A stretch of 34,182 bases of DNA, taken from the NCBI GenBank assembly GCA_002254365.1, contig NIUT01000048.1, forward strand, positions 40,888 through 75,069. The letters are read 5' to 3'. Under the pieces are notes generated by a model. The model ran no database searches. It was not told the DNA's origin and saw only the letters and a program-made list of their open reading frames with translations. The translations under genes and the position numbers were made by a program. Source of the stretch: Nitrospira sp. UW-LDO-01 (GTDB lineage Bacteria > Nitrospirota > Nitrospiria > Nitrospirales > Nitrospiraceae). Position 1 is the stretch's first letter. Each line of letters starts with the position of its first letter. Positions 8,431 to 17,030 of the stretch are shown piece by piece.

Positions 8431-8976
8431 TCAAATTACGTTCGTGGGTTCTTTCTGCCAGTACTGAGAAAATTCGTCCAGCTGCGTGAGGGTGGACATG
8501 TCCGTCATACGATCGAGAAAGACCTTACCGATCAAGTGGTCGAGCTCGTGCTGGATACAGACTGCATATAATTCCGTCGCCTCAAAATCCAAGGGCTTGC
8601 CCTTCCGGTCCAACGCCTTGACTCGCACCAGTGACGGTCTGGTGACTTTCCCCCTCAACCCATCGACACTCAAACAGCCTTCCCAGTTTTCTACCTGTTC
8701 TGGTCCATAATAGACGATCGACGGATTGATGAGGACCGTTTCGGGGAAGCCGCCTTCCCCTTTGCAACCCATGACAACCAATTGAATAGACCGTGAGACT
8801 TGCGGCGCCGCCAACCCGATCCCAGGCTCATCATACATCGCCTCAAACATGTCATCGATCAAGCGCTGGATTTCAGACGACTTGATCTCTCGTGGATCGA
8901 TTGGCGCCGAAATTTTCCGGAGGATCGGATTTCCGAGCTTCGCAATCTTCAGCATGGTTCCTGTCTTCAATTTCAT
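8431..8976 (-). CDS. def: peptide deformylase
   Basis: Removes the formyl group from the N-terminal Met of nascent proteins; a cytoplasmic metalloenzyme. All three motifs are intact: GIGLAAPQV (motif 1), EGCLSV (motif 2, metal-ligand Cys) and QHELDHL (motif 3, HExxH with two metal-binding His). Its length (181 residues, or 174 if translation begins at the Met at 8955) is normal. The ATG at 8955 gives the usual family N-terminus (MLKIAKLGNPILRK) and has AGGA three bases before it; the ATG at 8976 has no visible ribosome binding site, so the shorter form may be correct. The gene is upstream of the ABC exporter in the same transcription unit. Confidence 0.95.
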   Translation of the reverse strand: MKLKTGTMLKIAKLGNPILRKISAPIDPREIKSSEIQRLIDDMFEAMYDEPGIGLAAPQVSRSIQLVVMGCKGEGGFPETVLINPSIVYYGPEQVENWEGCLSVDGLRGKVTRPSLVRVKALDRKGKPLDFEATELYAVCIQHELDHLIGKVFLDRMTDMSTLTQLDEFSQYWQKEPTNVI

Positions 8977-9035
8977 AACGTATGCGATATTCGTAACATA
9001 GCCGTCTTCGCGCTCGCAACCTCCTCAGCGTCCCG

Positions 9036-9860
9036 TCACAGACGCCGTTTTGGTCGGCGAGGTTCCGGAATCTCAAAGGTCTCTTTGTTGATATCCCACC
9101 ACTCGACCCATTCGCTCGACCAGGCCGCTCGATCCTGCTTTGTCGAGGTATCCCAATCGTGAAACTCGGTTTCATGGCGAGTCAAAATCCAGAGCGATTG
9201 CAATGCCGACAGCGCCACGAATCGTTCGTCATCGCCCACCATGGAAATCAGGATCGGGATGACAGCCTTCTGACGGATATACCGCGCTTCGAACGCGGCT
9301 GCCTTTCTTACTGATGAATTGGGATCCTTGGCCATGACGTCGACGGCTTCGGAGGCTTTGGCCGCATCCAGACGAACGGCCACCCGTAACGCATGTTCCC
9401 GCACGCGTGACAGTTCGCTCGGCTCCTTCGCTGTCTCGATGAGAGCGGGCACACCTGCCACCCCCTTCATCATCAACAGCGTCTCAATTGCATTGTACCG
9501 GATTCTTGGACTGGGCATGGTCAAGGCCTTGATCAACACCGGAACGGACGATTCGCCTAAATGCACGAATTCTCCCATCGCCCAGAACTCTTGTTTCCCT
9601 TCCAACAACGGCAGCAAGGTCTCGGCTCGCTTGAGCTCTTCCGGGCCGAGCGGTGTCGTATTGGGAGGAATCGAAACATCCGGCACATCTGGGTTGGCCG
9701 GTGGACCCTCATAGGGAACCTGAACGCTCCAAGCTCTACCCGGCTCCTCCCCTGCGTACAGAGGGTCTGCCCCACACAGCACAGCGAGCAACCCGATCAC
9801 TCCCAGTCGAAACACATGCGATTGGTTCACGATAGTGACACTCCTCTTTCGCTGGTTCAA
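9036..9860 (-). CDS. exported HEAT-repeat protein
   Basis: A protein of up to 274 residues with a signal peptide (hydrophobic FRLGVIGLLAVLCGADPLYA) and an alpha-helical repeat body. Repeat units such as SSVPVLIKALTMPSPRIRYNAIETLL, VAGVPALIETAKEPSELSRVREHALRVA and NSSVRKAAAFEARYI are typical of HEAT/PBS-lyase-like scaffolds that bind other proteins. Two starts are possible: a TTG at 9860 with AAGGGGA five bases upstream, or a GTG at 9830 with GAGGAG upstream, which would give a more conventional signal peptide. No catalytic residues are visible. It precedes def by 59 bases on the same strand. Confidence 0.75.
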   Translation of the reverse strand: MNQRKRSVTIVNQSHVFRLGVIGLLAVLCGADPLYAGEEPGRAWSVQVPYEGPPANPDVPDVSIPPNTTPLGPEELKRAETLLPLLEGKQEFWAMGEFVHLGESSVPVLIKALTMPSPRIRYNAIETLLMMKGVAGVPALIETAKEPSELSRVREHALRVAVRLDAAKASEAVDVMAKDPNSSVRKAAAFEARYIRQKAVIPILISMVGDDERFVALSALQSLWILTRHETEFHDWDTSTKQDRAAWSSEWVEWWDINKETFEIPEPRRPKRRL

Positions 9861-10008
9861 TGCATCCCCTTTTCATGCATCGAGATGTTCATCGATATGC
9901 CCAGGACGTGTGGCTAACGGAGCTCGTGTCGGCGGCGAGTGTTGGATCAGAGCGTATTGGGGGCACTCAATCCAACGGTCTATGTGAGATCAGCGATCTG
10001 CGGCGACC

Positions 10009-10293
10009 TTATGAACTGAGTGCTCGAAGATGCTTCCGCACCCGGACCTTCTCATGATGTTTTCGAAGCAACTGCCGGCGAACCACATCCTGGTTCTCAG
10101 CCACAATCCGAACCAGTCGATCCATATCTTCCGCATGGTCACGCACCAGTTCAGACAACTTCTGGATCTGCTCCTCTAATTTCTCCAGTCGCCAGGCCAT
10201 GTTCTCGAGTGAGTCGGAGGTTCTCTCCCCCAGCTTCGTGACTCGCCTTGAATCGACTCGCGGCAAAGCCGCGACTACGACATCTCGCTTCAT
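10009..10293 (-). CDS. small coiled-coil protein
   Basis: About 94 residues starting at the ATG at 10293, which has AAGGAG six bases upstream; the frame continues upstream to 10335, but without a site. The central part (NMAWRLEKLEEQIQKLSELV) shows heptad spacing of Leu/Ile and should form a coiled coil. The two ends are rich in Arg and Lys (LLRKHHEKVRVRKHLRAL). No known family was recognised. The gene is divergent from glgC and lies about 150 bases upstream of the HEAT-repeat gene. Confidence 0.6.
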   Translation of the reverse strand: MKRDVVVAALPRVDSRRVTKLGERTSDSLENMAWRLEKLEEQIQKLSELVRDHAEDMDRLVRIVAENQDVVRRQLLRKHHEKVRVRKHLRALSS

Positions 10294-10431
10294 GCGCACT
10301 CCTTTATTCAGGGCCAATCGAACCGCATGGCTCAATCCGGCGTTCTGGTGGCTAGTATTATCCGCATGGCACGGGAAGTCAACGATTCCCTTTTCTTTCT
10401 ATTTCAAGACGGTCCTGCTAGAATCCGCATA

Positions 10432-11670
10432 ATGAAGAATATTTTCACCATGGTCTTAGCCGGAGGAAAAGGTGAGCGACTCAATCCCCTTACGGCGCAA
10501 CGGGCCAAACCCGCGGTGCCATTCGGCGGGAAATACCGCATCATCGACTTTACACTCAGTAACTGTTTGAACTCAGGGCTTCGCAAGATCGCCGTCCTCA
10601 TCCAATATAAATCCCATTCGCTAGACCGTCATATTCGAGCGGGCTGGAACATTCTCAGCGCCGACCTCGACGAATACATCGCTTCGGTTCCTCCCCAGCA
10701 GCGCATCAGCGAAGATTGGTACCGCGGCACAGCCGACGCGGTCTATCAGAACATGTTCTTGATCGATGATGAACACCCTGAGTTCCTGCTGATTCTCGCA
10801 GGTGACCACATCTACAAGATGAACTACGCGGAGATGTATCACTGGCTCATCGCCACGAGCGCGGACGCGGTCGTGGGAGCCATCGACATCCCCATCCAAG
10901 AAGCCTCTCGCTTCGGCGTCATCGCCGTGAACGAAGACTACCGGATTACCCGATTCGATGAAAAACCGGCGCATCCCATTTCGCTGCCCAACGATCCGGA
11001 CCATGCCTTTGCCTCGATGGGGATCTATCTCTTCCGCACCAAGGCGATCCGGGAATACCTACTGGCCGATGCGAAAGAAGGCAGCGCGCACGACTTCGGG
11101 AAAAACATCATCCCGAAAATGATCGCGGAGAAACGGGTGTATGCCTTCAAATTTCAAGATGCGAACAAGAAAGCGGTCAAGTATTGGCGTGATATCGGAA
11201 CGCTTGATGCCTACTGGGAAGCGAATATGGATTTGGTCTCCGTGGACCCGCAGTTCAATTTCTACGATGCTGAGTGGCCGATCCGAACCTATCAGGGACA
11301 GTTTCCTCCGGCTAAGTTCGTCTTCGCCCAGGATTTTCAGGGAGGCCGCATGGGTGTCGCGCTTGACTCGATCGTGTGCGGCGGCTGCATCATCTCGGGC
11401 GGGAGGGTCCAGAATTCCGTCCTCTCCCCGAACGTGCACGTGCACGACCATGCCGATATCCGTGACTCTGTCGTCATGGAAAACGTCATCATCGGTGCAC
11501 AGAGTCGCATCAGACGCGCCATCATCGACAAGGATGTGACGATCCCTCCTCAGACAGAGATCGGGTACAACCGAGAGACCGACGCGCAGCGGTTTACCGT
11601 GACAGAATCGGGCCTCGTGGTCATCTCAAAAGGAATGAAGCTGCATGCCTCCGTCGATCCATCCGGTTGA
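10432..11670 (+). CDS. glgC: glucose-1-phosphate adenylyltransferase
   Basis: Makes ADP-glucose from glucose-1-phosphate and ATP, the committed step of bacterial glycogen synthesis. The 412-residue length is normal. The nucleotide-binding loop LAGGKGERL (residues 9-17) is followed by KPAVPFGGKYRIIDF, which contains the regulatory/substrate-binding lysines. GTADAVYQN, LILAGDHIYKM (catalytic Asp region) and FDEKP are also present. The C-terminal third is a left-handed beta-helix (SVLSPNVHVHDHADIRDSVV and following). I choose ATG 10432 because it gives the family N-terminus MKNIFTMVLAGG; the frame is open to 10327. Its last 26 bases overlap the next gene. No other glycogen gene is in the window. 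Confidence 0.95.
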   Translation: MKNIFTMVLAGGKGERLNPLTAQRAKPAVPFGGKYRIIDFTLSNCLNSGLRKIAVLIQYKSHSLDRHIRAGWNILSADLDEYIASVPPQQRISEDWYRGTADAVYQNMFLIDDEHPEFLLILAGDHIYKMNYAEMYHWLIATSADAVVGAIDIPIQEASRFGVIAVNEDYRITRFDEKPAHPISLPNDPDHAFASMGIYLFRTKAIREYLLADAKEGSAHDFGKNIIPKMIAEKRVYAFKFQDANKKAVKYWRDIGTLDAYWEANMDLVSVDPQFNFYDAEWPIRTYQGQFPPAKFVFAQDFQGGRMGVALDSIVCGGCIISGGRVQNSVLSPNVHVHDHADIRDSVVMENVIIGAQSRIRRAIIDKDVTIPPQTEIGYNRETDAQRFTVTESGLVVISKGMKLHASVDPSG

Positions 11671-13504
11671 TCTGATCTCCGCACTCCGTCAGAAACATCT
11701 TACGCCTGCGATCGTCTTTCTCACCTCACGGCGAGCCTGTGATGAAGCTATGGAAGCCTTCGACCACGCGAACTGTGTCTTGCCGACGACACGCCAAGAG
11801 GCAATTGCGAAGGCACTCGAGCAGGTCATGGCTCGCCACCCTAGCATTGCCGAGCACCCACTGATTTCCATCGTCCAACGAATCGGCGTGGCCGCCCATC
11901 ATGCCGGGCATCTGCCGACCTGGAAAATCGCCATCGAAGAATTGATGCGACAAGGGCATCTCGATGCGGTCTTTGCCACGACGACCTTAGCAGCCGGCGT
12001 CGATTTTCCCGCACGTACGGTCGTGATCACGCAGTCCAGCATCCGAAAATCCCGCGACTTCACCGACCTGACGGCCGGCGAGGTACAGCAGATTGCGGGA
12101 CGAGCCGGACGCCGAGGAAAGGATCACGTCGGATTTGCCGTGATTACCCCTTCGCCGTATATCGATCTGTCCGTGTTGACCAAAGGGCTGACCGGACAGC
12201 CGGAAGCCATCGACAGCCAGTTTACAATCAGCTATCCGATGGTCTTGAATCTCTTGAAAGCCCATCCTCATGAACACATCCAAGGAATCCTGGCTAAGAG
12301 TTTTGCTCAGTTTCAGTTGAATCAGCGAGCCGAAGTCCTCGAGCAGAAGCTCGATGCCCTCCACATCAAGATGGAACCATTCGGCCCTCGCGTCTGTACG
12401 GACTGGATCACCCAATGGCACACCTTCGACCATGCGCGAAGACACCGCCATACGCGCCATCCGACCTATCGCGCTGAACCACCTGAAATTTCAGCACGAC
12501 TGCCGTTTCTCACGCCAGGACGGGTTGTTGGGTTCAGTAGAGGACGAGGAATCGTGCTTCGCCAATATCGGAGCAAAGGCCAGAGGAATTCGATGCTCAC
12601 CGTGTTGAGGCCGGAAAGCGCCGTCACGGAATGTCCGGTCACGAGCGTGAAAGAAGTCTACGACCGCACGTACGACTGCCCGGAAACATCAGCCTATCCC
12701 TGGTGTTCCACCGATACGTTCGATCGACTCAGTCACCAACTCGAAGAACTGCCGCTCCGGTTACCCCTGCTCCCCATTCTAGTATCCAGCAATAACGAGC
12801 CTCTTCCCGACGCCATCGTCCAATCGCTGGAAGATTTCTCTTGTCCGACCTGTCCATCACGATCCGCTTGCCAAAAGGACTTTCTCACAGCATCACGCCT
12901 CCGGCAGGAACAACAGCGGCATACCAAATCCATTCAGGCCCTGCGTACCAGTTTATGGCATCGATTCCAGGAGCGCGTCGAAGTCTTGCAGACATTCGGC
13001 TATCTCACCCTGACGACTCAACTGACGGCTGAGGGGGAATGGGCACGACTGATTCGCATCGACCATTCGCTGCTCATCACCGAACTCATTCGCGCGGAGG
13101 CCTTCACCGGCGCAGACCCGTCCCTCCTCGCCGGCATTCTGGCCAGTCTGGCTCACGATGATGATCGCCCCGGTGCATTTCCTCGCATCAGTCCAGGACT
13201 GAGTTCCTTGCTCGGGCAAGTTCGCAAACTCGCGGAAAGCTTATCGCCCTACGAAGATCCCCCGCTCCTCCGCGCGGATGTGGCGGCCCTTGTGGAGCGC
13301 TGGGTCGCCGACCAAACCCTCACTTGGATCGGACTCTGTCGGCTGACCACCATGGCTGAAGGCGACATCTATCGACTACTGGCCAGGACCTTGGAGTATC
13401 TGTCGCAAGTGCAAACCCTCAAAGGAACCCACGCTGGCCTCGCCGAATCCGCATCCCAAGCGATCACGGCAATCCGACGCGGTGTATTGGAGGAATTGCC
13501 CTGA
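11645..13504 (+). CDS. Ski2-like helicase, RecA2 and C-terminal half
   Basis: A 619-residue protein that begins at motif IV of a superfamily 2 helicase (PAIVFLTSRRACDEAM) and lacks Walker A and DExH. It has AHHAGHLPTWK (~84-94), motif V TTLAAGVDFPART (~113-125) and motif VI QQIAGRAGRRGKD (~148-160), all intact and of Ski2/Mtr4 type. Behind these are winged-helix/helical regions and a Cys cluster CPTCPSRSAC (~400-409). It starts inside the 3' end of glgC with AAAGGA upstream. Alone it cannot hydrolyse ATP; the missing RecA1 half is encoded directly downstream at 13594. The two products probably assemble into one helicase, but this is inference. The gene order is reversed relative to a normal full-length helicase. 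Confidence 0.82.
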   Translation: MPPSIHPVDLISALRQKHLTPAIVFLTSRRACDEAMEAFDHANCVLPTTRQEAIAKALEQVMARHPSIAEHPLISIVQRIGVAAHHAGHLPTWKIAIEELMRQGHLDAVFATTTLAAGVDFPARTVVITQSSIRKSRDFTDLTAGEVQQIAGRAGRRGKDHVGFAVITPSPYIDLSVLTKGLTGQPEAIDSQFTISYPMVLNLLKAHPHEHIQGILAKSFAQFQLNQRAEVLEQKLDALHIKMEPFGPRVCTDWITQWHTFDHARRHRHTRHPTYRAEPPEISARLPFLTPGRVVGFSRGRGIVLRQYRSKGQRNSMLTVLRPESAVTECPVTSVKEVYDRTYDCPETSAYPWCSTDTFDRLSHQLEELPLRLPLLPILVSSNNEPLPDAIVQSLEDFSCPTCPSRSACQKDFLTASRLRQEQQRHTKSIQALRTSLWHRFQERVEVLQTFGYLTLTTQLTAEGEWARLIRIDHSLLITELIRAEAFTGADPSLLAGILASLAHDDDRPGAFPRISPGLSSLLGQVRKLAESLSPYEDPPLLRADVAALVERWVADQTLTWIGLCRLTTMAEGDIYRLLARTLEYLSQVQTLKGTHAGLAESASQAITAIRRGVLEELP

Positions 13505-13593
13505 GCCCTGTAGGACTAACTAAGGAACGAGGCTTCAGGACTGAGTGTGGCTGCGACTTTACCCTCAGCACTTAGTCCTCAGCACTTCAAAAT
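13505..13593 (+). other. spacer with inverted and direct repeats
   Basis: Between the two helicase halves, AGGACTGAGTG (13537-13547) is mirrored by CACTTAGTCCT (13569-13579) with one mismatch, and CTCAGCACTT occurs twice (from 13565 and from 13579). The hairpin lacks a T-run. It may mark an old rearrangement junction. Confidence 0.45.
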
Positions 13594-14649
13594 ATGACCA
13601 CCGACGAACTCGAACAGCTCTTAGCGCAACAACCCGTGGCAGTACTGCATCGCTTGGCCCGTGGACGTGTCCAGCGCCACTTTCGCGCCGGAAAACGCCG
13701 CCTGATCGAGCTACTGCTCCAACATTCGAGCCAAAATCGTGCCGGCTTTGAGTCCGATCTGCTGACGCTGATCGGAGAACGTCAAGCCGGACCCACATCC
13801 GGATCACCACGTCGCCACGAGGCTCCCCCGATCGCTCATAAGAAAGCCGCGATCAGGTCGTCGGAATCAGAGCCGTCTGATCCTCCCGTCTCGCTCACAG
13901 AATGGCTGCAGGGACTCGGCGTACCGGCGCCCCAACCCTTCGTCCAGGATCCCTGGCAGATTGAAGCCCTGGCAGCGGTAAGTGAAACCGATGTGGTGAT
14001 CAGCGTCCCGACCGGAAGTGGGAAGACCTATGTCGCGATTGAAGCGGCACGACGGGCTATGGAAGAAAATCGCAGCGTCATTTACACCTCGCCGCTCAAG
14101 GCCTTGTCGAACACCAAGTATGCAGAGTTTTCGAAGATCTTTGGACCGGACAAGGTCGGCATTCTCACCGGGGATCGCCAGGAAAACGGGCAGGCCCCGT
14201 TACTCGTCATGACGACGGAGATTCTCCGCAATTTGCTCTACGATGCGGCGAGTGGTGAGATCGATGTCAGATTGGACACGCTCGGTTTGGTCATCCTGGA
14301 TGAATCACAGTACCTGGCTGATCCCGAACGCGGTGTTGTGTGGGAAGAAACGATTATCTTCTGCCCCTCCCAGGCCAGACTCTTGTTACTCTCGGCCTCC
14401 ATCGGCAATCCACAAGATATCGCCGATTGGCTCACGTCGATTCGCTCAACCCCCTGTCGACTGGTGCGGCACAGCAAGCGCACCGTGCCTCTGAGAGCCG
14501 GCTATCTGCACCCCAATGGGAAACTCACTCCCTTGTTTCGCACGCTGGGTATTCCACAGGGACATCCCGGCCACCTCCATCCCGAAGCGAAACACCTCTT
14601 CATGGAATACGAAGAAGAGACCTTGCCCTCCGGACGACCAAGACGGTAG
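13594..14649 (+). CDS. Ski2-like helicase, N-terminal RecA1 half
   Basis: A 351-residue protein carrying the first half of a superfamily 2 helicase. Q-motif region FVQDPWQIEAL (~116-126), Walker A PTGSGKT (139-145), motif Ia SPLKALSNTK (166-175), DExH-box variant DESQY (236-240) and motif III SASIG (268-272) are all present. It stops after GYLHPNGKLTPLF and a charged tail (MEYEEETLPSGRPRR), exactly where the linker to RecA2 would be. The RecA2 half is the gene just upstream. The N-terminal ~90 residues are basic and lack a recognised domain. A truncated copy of the dispersed repeat begins 22 bases after the stop codon, so repeat-mediated rearrangement may have produced the split. Confidence 0.82.
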   Translation: MTTDELEQLLAQQPVAVLHRLARGRVQRHFRAGKRRLIELLLQHSSQNRAGFESDLLTLIGERQAGPTSGSPRRHEAPPIAHKKAAIRSSESEPSDPPVSLTEWLQGLGVPAPQPFVQDPWQIEALAAVSETDVVISVPTGSGKTYVAIEAARRAMEENRSVIYTSPLKALSNTKYAEFSKIFGPDKVGILTGDRQENGQAPLLVMTTEILRNLLYDAASGEIDVRLDTLGLVILDESQYLADPERGVVWEETIIFCPSQARLLLLSASIGNPQDIADWLTSIRSTPCRLVRHSKRTVPLRAGYLHPNGKLTPLFRTLGIPQGHPGHLHPEAKHLFMEYEEETLPSGRPRR

Positions 14650-14671
14650 TCGCTCCAGGACGCCCGACACT

Positions 14672-14749
14672 TAGCAGGCTGCGGAAAAACTCGTTTTGAC
14701 CTCTGTCGCTGTCACAGATATCGAGGGGTGAGATGACTCTGAACAGCCC
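14672..14749. repeat. partial copy of the dispersed TIR repeat
   Basis: AGCAGGCTGCGGAAAAACTCG at about 14671-14691 closely matches the inverted-repeat end of the complete element directly to the right (AGCAGGATGCGG AAAAAG). The rest of this stretch does not align clearly, so this is a truncated or degraded copy placed just after the N-terminal helicase gene. Confidence 0.45.
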
Positions 14750-14877
14750 AGCAGGATGCGCAAAAAGACTGTCCAGCAAGACCGCAGCGAGCGAAGAGGC
14801 CAATCGTACTCCGTGCCGTACGTTGAGCCTCGGACCGATGCAAGAACGCCGCTGGCTGACTTTTTCCGCATCCTGCT
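14750..14877. repeat. dispersed TIR repeat, copy 2
   Basis: A 128 bp element with long inverted ends: AGCAGGATGCGCAAAAAG at 14750-14767, and CTTTTTCCGCATCCTGCT at the right end (to 14877). The pairing continues for about 27 bases with few mismatches. The core contains CCGCAGCGAGC and a palindromic CGTAC-spacer-GTACG. It aligns over its whole length with 6562-6682 in the same orientation. Its right end includes two bases of the stop codon of the beta-barrel gene (14876-14878). Confidence 0.78.
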
Positions 14878-15910
14878 AGAATGAGGCCGTCAGCCCAGCC
14901 GTCAGGCCATGTCGGAGGGATTGAAACTCCGTCAGCGGAAAGGACGCAGACCGACCATCGGCAAGATGACTTTCCCATGTGCCATCGATCAAGCGATTCC
15001 ACCAGACCCGGTAGCCGACCTGAGCCGCAAGCCACCGCGTGAGGTGCACCCTTACGCCGATGTCAGCATCTGCCCCGAACCCGATGCCGCGCATGGTAAA
15101 ACTGGGGGCACTCAACTCACCACCCGCCACCCTCAAATGATGGGTATCTTCATTGGTAAAGAGGTTGATGGGCTTCAGCACGATCGACCCGTAGAGGCTC
15201 ACCCATCGTAGCAGGTGATACTCGCTTGTCGCACCGACTCGAAGCGAGTACCACGAGCTACTGTTGGAAATGACCTCTACACTGGGACTAATGCCGATAT
15301 CACCTGGAACACATAACGGGTCTAATCCAGGGGTGCCCCCATCCAAATCGGTCGAGGCCCCAGCTGCTGAACAGCTGATCTGCTGGACTCCATAGGCGTT
15401 GTGCTTCTGACGCCAGTATTGAAAGCCAAGAAAGCCATCCAGATGACCACGACTATTGGGAAAGGCTATCAAGGCTCCACCTAGATCGGCATTCACAAAC
15501 CACAGTCCGGATCCACTGATGTCGCTATGGGTTCGCAACGAGGGGTTTCCTCCGTCGGCTGCGAGAAAATCGTCGTCGGTTAGCCGACCGCCTCCGATAT
15601 GAGCCCCTCCAACCTGGAGTCGACCGAAGAAATGAGGTCTGAGATAGACCTTGGCGGTCAGCTCTACAATATTCGTGGAATGATCGGCATAGGTCAGCCT
15701 CGAGGTCGGGTTGCCCAATAGTCCCTGCGACGATGCATTGTGGCTCCACCGAGTGTCTCCCACGCTGATCCAGGTCCCGAGCGTGAGATCCACTCGCTTC
15801 TGGAAAGCTAGAGGTGACTCTTGGGCAAATCCGTAAGTCACCATGCTACAAGGCCCTGAAAGAAGAACTGCAAGCGCGATCAATAACTTGGCAGATGCAA
15901 ATCTGTTCAC
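14876..15910 (-). CDS. outer-membrane beta-barrel protein
   Basis: About 344 residues if read from the GTG at 15910, which has GGGAGGGG upstream and gives a clean signal peptide (ASAKLLIALAVLLSGPCS ... GFAQ). The frame is open to an ATG at 15943 without a good site. The mature part alternates hydrophobic and polar residues in strands typical of barrels and ends in a terminal Phe (GLTAGLTASF), the BAM recognition end. Segments such as SRLTYADHSTNIVELTAKVYLRPHF, and the later GGRLTDDDF, recall omptin-like barrels, but I cannot confirm the omptin catalytic set. It is monocistronic as far as visible; its stop codon overlaps the dispersed repeat. Confidence 0.72.
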   Translation of the reverse strand: MNRFASAKLLIALAVLLSGPCSMVTYGFAQESPLAFQKRVDLTLGTWISVGDTRWSHNASSQGLLGNPTSRLTYADHSTNIVELTAKVYLRPHFFGRLQVGGAHIGGGRLTDDDFLAADGGNPSLRTHSDISGSGLWFVNADLGGALIAFPNSRGHLDGFLGFQYWRQKHNAYGVQQISCSAAGASTDLDGGTPGLDPLCVPGDIGISPSVEVISNSSSWYSLRVGATSEYHLLRWVSLYGSIVLKPINLFTNEDTHHLRVAGGELSAPSFTMRGIGFGADADIGVRVHLTRWLAAQVGYRVWWNRLIDGTWESHLADGRSASFPLTEFQSLRHGLTAGLTASF

Positions 15911-16164
15911 TATCCCGCCCCTCCCTGCTCGATGAACATGCATTGAAGCTAACGTCTTCGTCTGCGTAGTTGGGAATCGCTCCGAGAAATCATACCTGAG
16001 ACATGCCCACCTGAATAGCTATTTAGGCCTTGTACCGCACGGGTGAGGGAAATCAAGGACTGTGCATACGGCTGGTAGAGGGATCATCTGGATACAGCGA
16101 GACATGATCACAGGCACAGAGTCACCGTAAGAGAGATCCAAGAAAGAAGTAGTTCACAAAACAG

Positions 16165-16198
16165 GACGGCCATCCCGATAGTCATCGGGATGGCCGTC
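16165..16198 (-). terminator. strong hairpin terminator
   Basis: A perfect 15 bp stem (16165-16179 with 16184-16198) around a four-base loop. On the minus strand it is followed by CTGTTTTGTG, a partial U-tract. It lies about 40 bases past the stop codon of the PEP-CTERM gene and should end that transcript. Confidence 0.75.
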
Positions 16199-16236
16199 TT
16201 GACGAAGAGCTGAGCTATATGGAGAATGCCGACGAG

Positions 16237-16920
16237 CTACGCGCTCTTACGCATCTTCCGACCCCACAGCCCAAGACCCAAGAGTCCTGAACCCAGTAGA
16301 AGCATGGACGCAGGCTCCGGCACCGTGGAAATCTCCGCATCGAAGGAGCTCGACACATTATTTCCAGACAGGTGGGTAATCGTCACCACTTGTGTCACAG
16401 AAAATGGGCCGACTCCACCGCCAAGACCACCGCTCGTATTAGAAAATGCTCCAGGCCCCAAGAGTCCAGAGTTCGTCAACGGCGTGGTTGTTGCGAATGC
16501 ATTATTCCCGGCATCCCAGTAAGTCTGATATTGAACCCGGTTTGATGCAGTCCCACCGATCAACGCGAGAAAACTAAACGCGGGCGGAGTGGTAAAACCC
16601 GTCTCGGTTAGCATGAGTTGCATAGTCCCACCACCACCGTCAGAGACATTGACGCTATTCAAGTCCAGATGTGGTTGAGTTGAACTCCCAATGTTAATTC
16701 CTGTGGCGACATTAATGCGCCAGTTACTCACGGAACCAATGAATGTGATCGCATCAAGGGCCCCATTGGCATCTCCTGCGCCATTGTCGCTGAGATTAAC
16801 TTCAACAGCCCCACCTCCAGCATTCAACGAGAGCCTCAAGGCTGAAGCCTGTTGAGGAATTGCCACACTTCCTACGAGCAGAGCAAGCACTGCCACATAT
16901 ACCATTCGCTTCATATGCAT
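16237..16920 (-). CDS. PEP-CTERM protein, exosortase A substrate
   Basis: A 227-residue exported protein. It has a signal peptide (residues ~1-27: MVYVAVLALLVGSVAIPQQASA) and a Gly/Ser/Asn/Thr-rich beta-type body. The C-terminal sorting signal is textbook: VPEPASMLLLGSGLLGLGLW followed by GRKMRKSA, i.e. VPEP motif, hydrophobic helix and basic tail. XrtA, encoded ~8 kb away, is expected to cut after the PEP motif during export to the surface. The body contains no recognisable enzyme domain. The start is ATG 16920 or the third codon (also Met), behind GAAGGGGGTGA. It is transcribed alone, from a sigma-54-type promoter at 17015-17030, and closed by the hairpin at 16165-16198. Confidence 0.9.
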   Translation of the reverse strand: MHMKRMVYVAVLALLVGSVAIPQQASALRLSLNAGGGAVEVNLSDNGAGDANGALDAITFIGSVSNWRINVATGINIGSSTQPHLDLNSVNVSDGGGGTMQLMLTETGFTTPPAFSFLALIGGTASNRVQYQTYWDAGNNAFATTTPLTNSGLLGPGAFSNTSGGLGGGVGPFSVTQVVTITHLSGNNVSSSFDAEISTVPEPASMLLLGSGLLGLGLWGRKMRKSA

Positions 16921-17014
16921 TCACCCCCTTCTCAATTATTGAATGACTACTTTGTGAACTTCATGATCGCTCTTCGATAAGGCCATGAAGTCCTCAATAC
17001 AGTCAGATTCAGTG

Positions 17015-17030
17015 AGCAATATACTTGCCA
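17015..17030 (-). promoter_or_regulatory. sigma-54 promoter of the PEP-CTERM gene
   Basis: Read on the minus strand the sequence is TGGCAAGTATATTGCT. It matches the RpoN consensus TGGCACnnnnnTTGCW at all key positions, with GG and GC separated by exactly 10 bases. A start of transcription near 17004 would leave an ~84-base leader before the gene. A sigma-54 activator (PrsR) is encoded in the same locus. Confidence 0.8.

Noticed and set aside
10366-10382. TGGCACGGGAAGTCAA upstream of glgC as a sigma-54 site
   Set aside because: It matches the -24 half only; no TTGC at the right distance.
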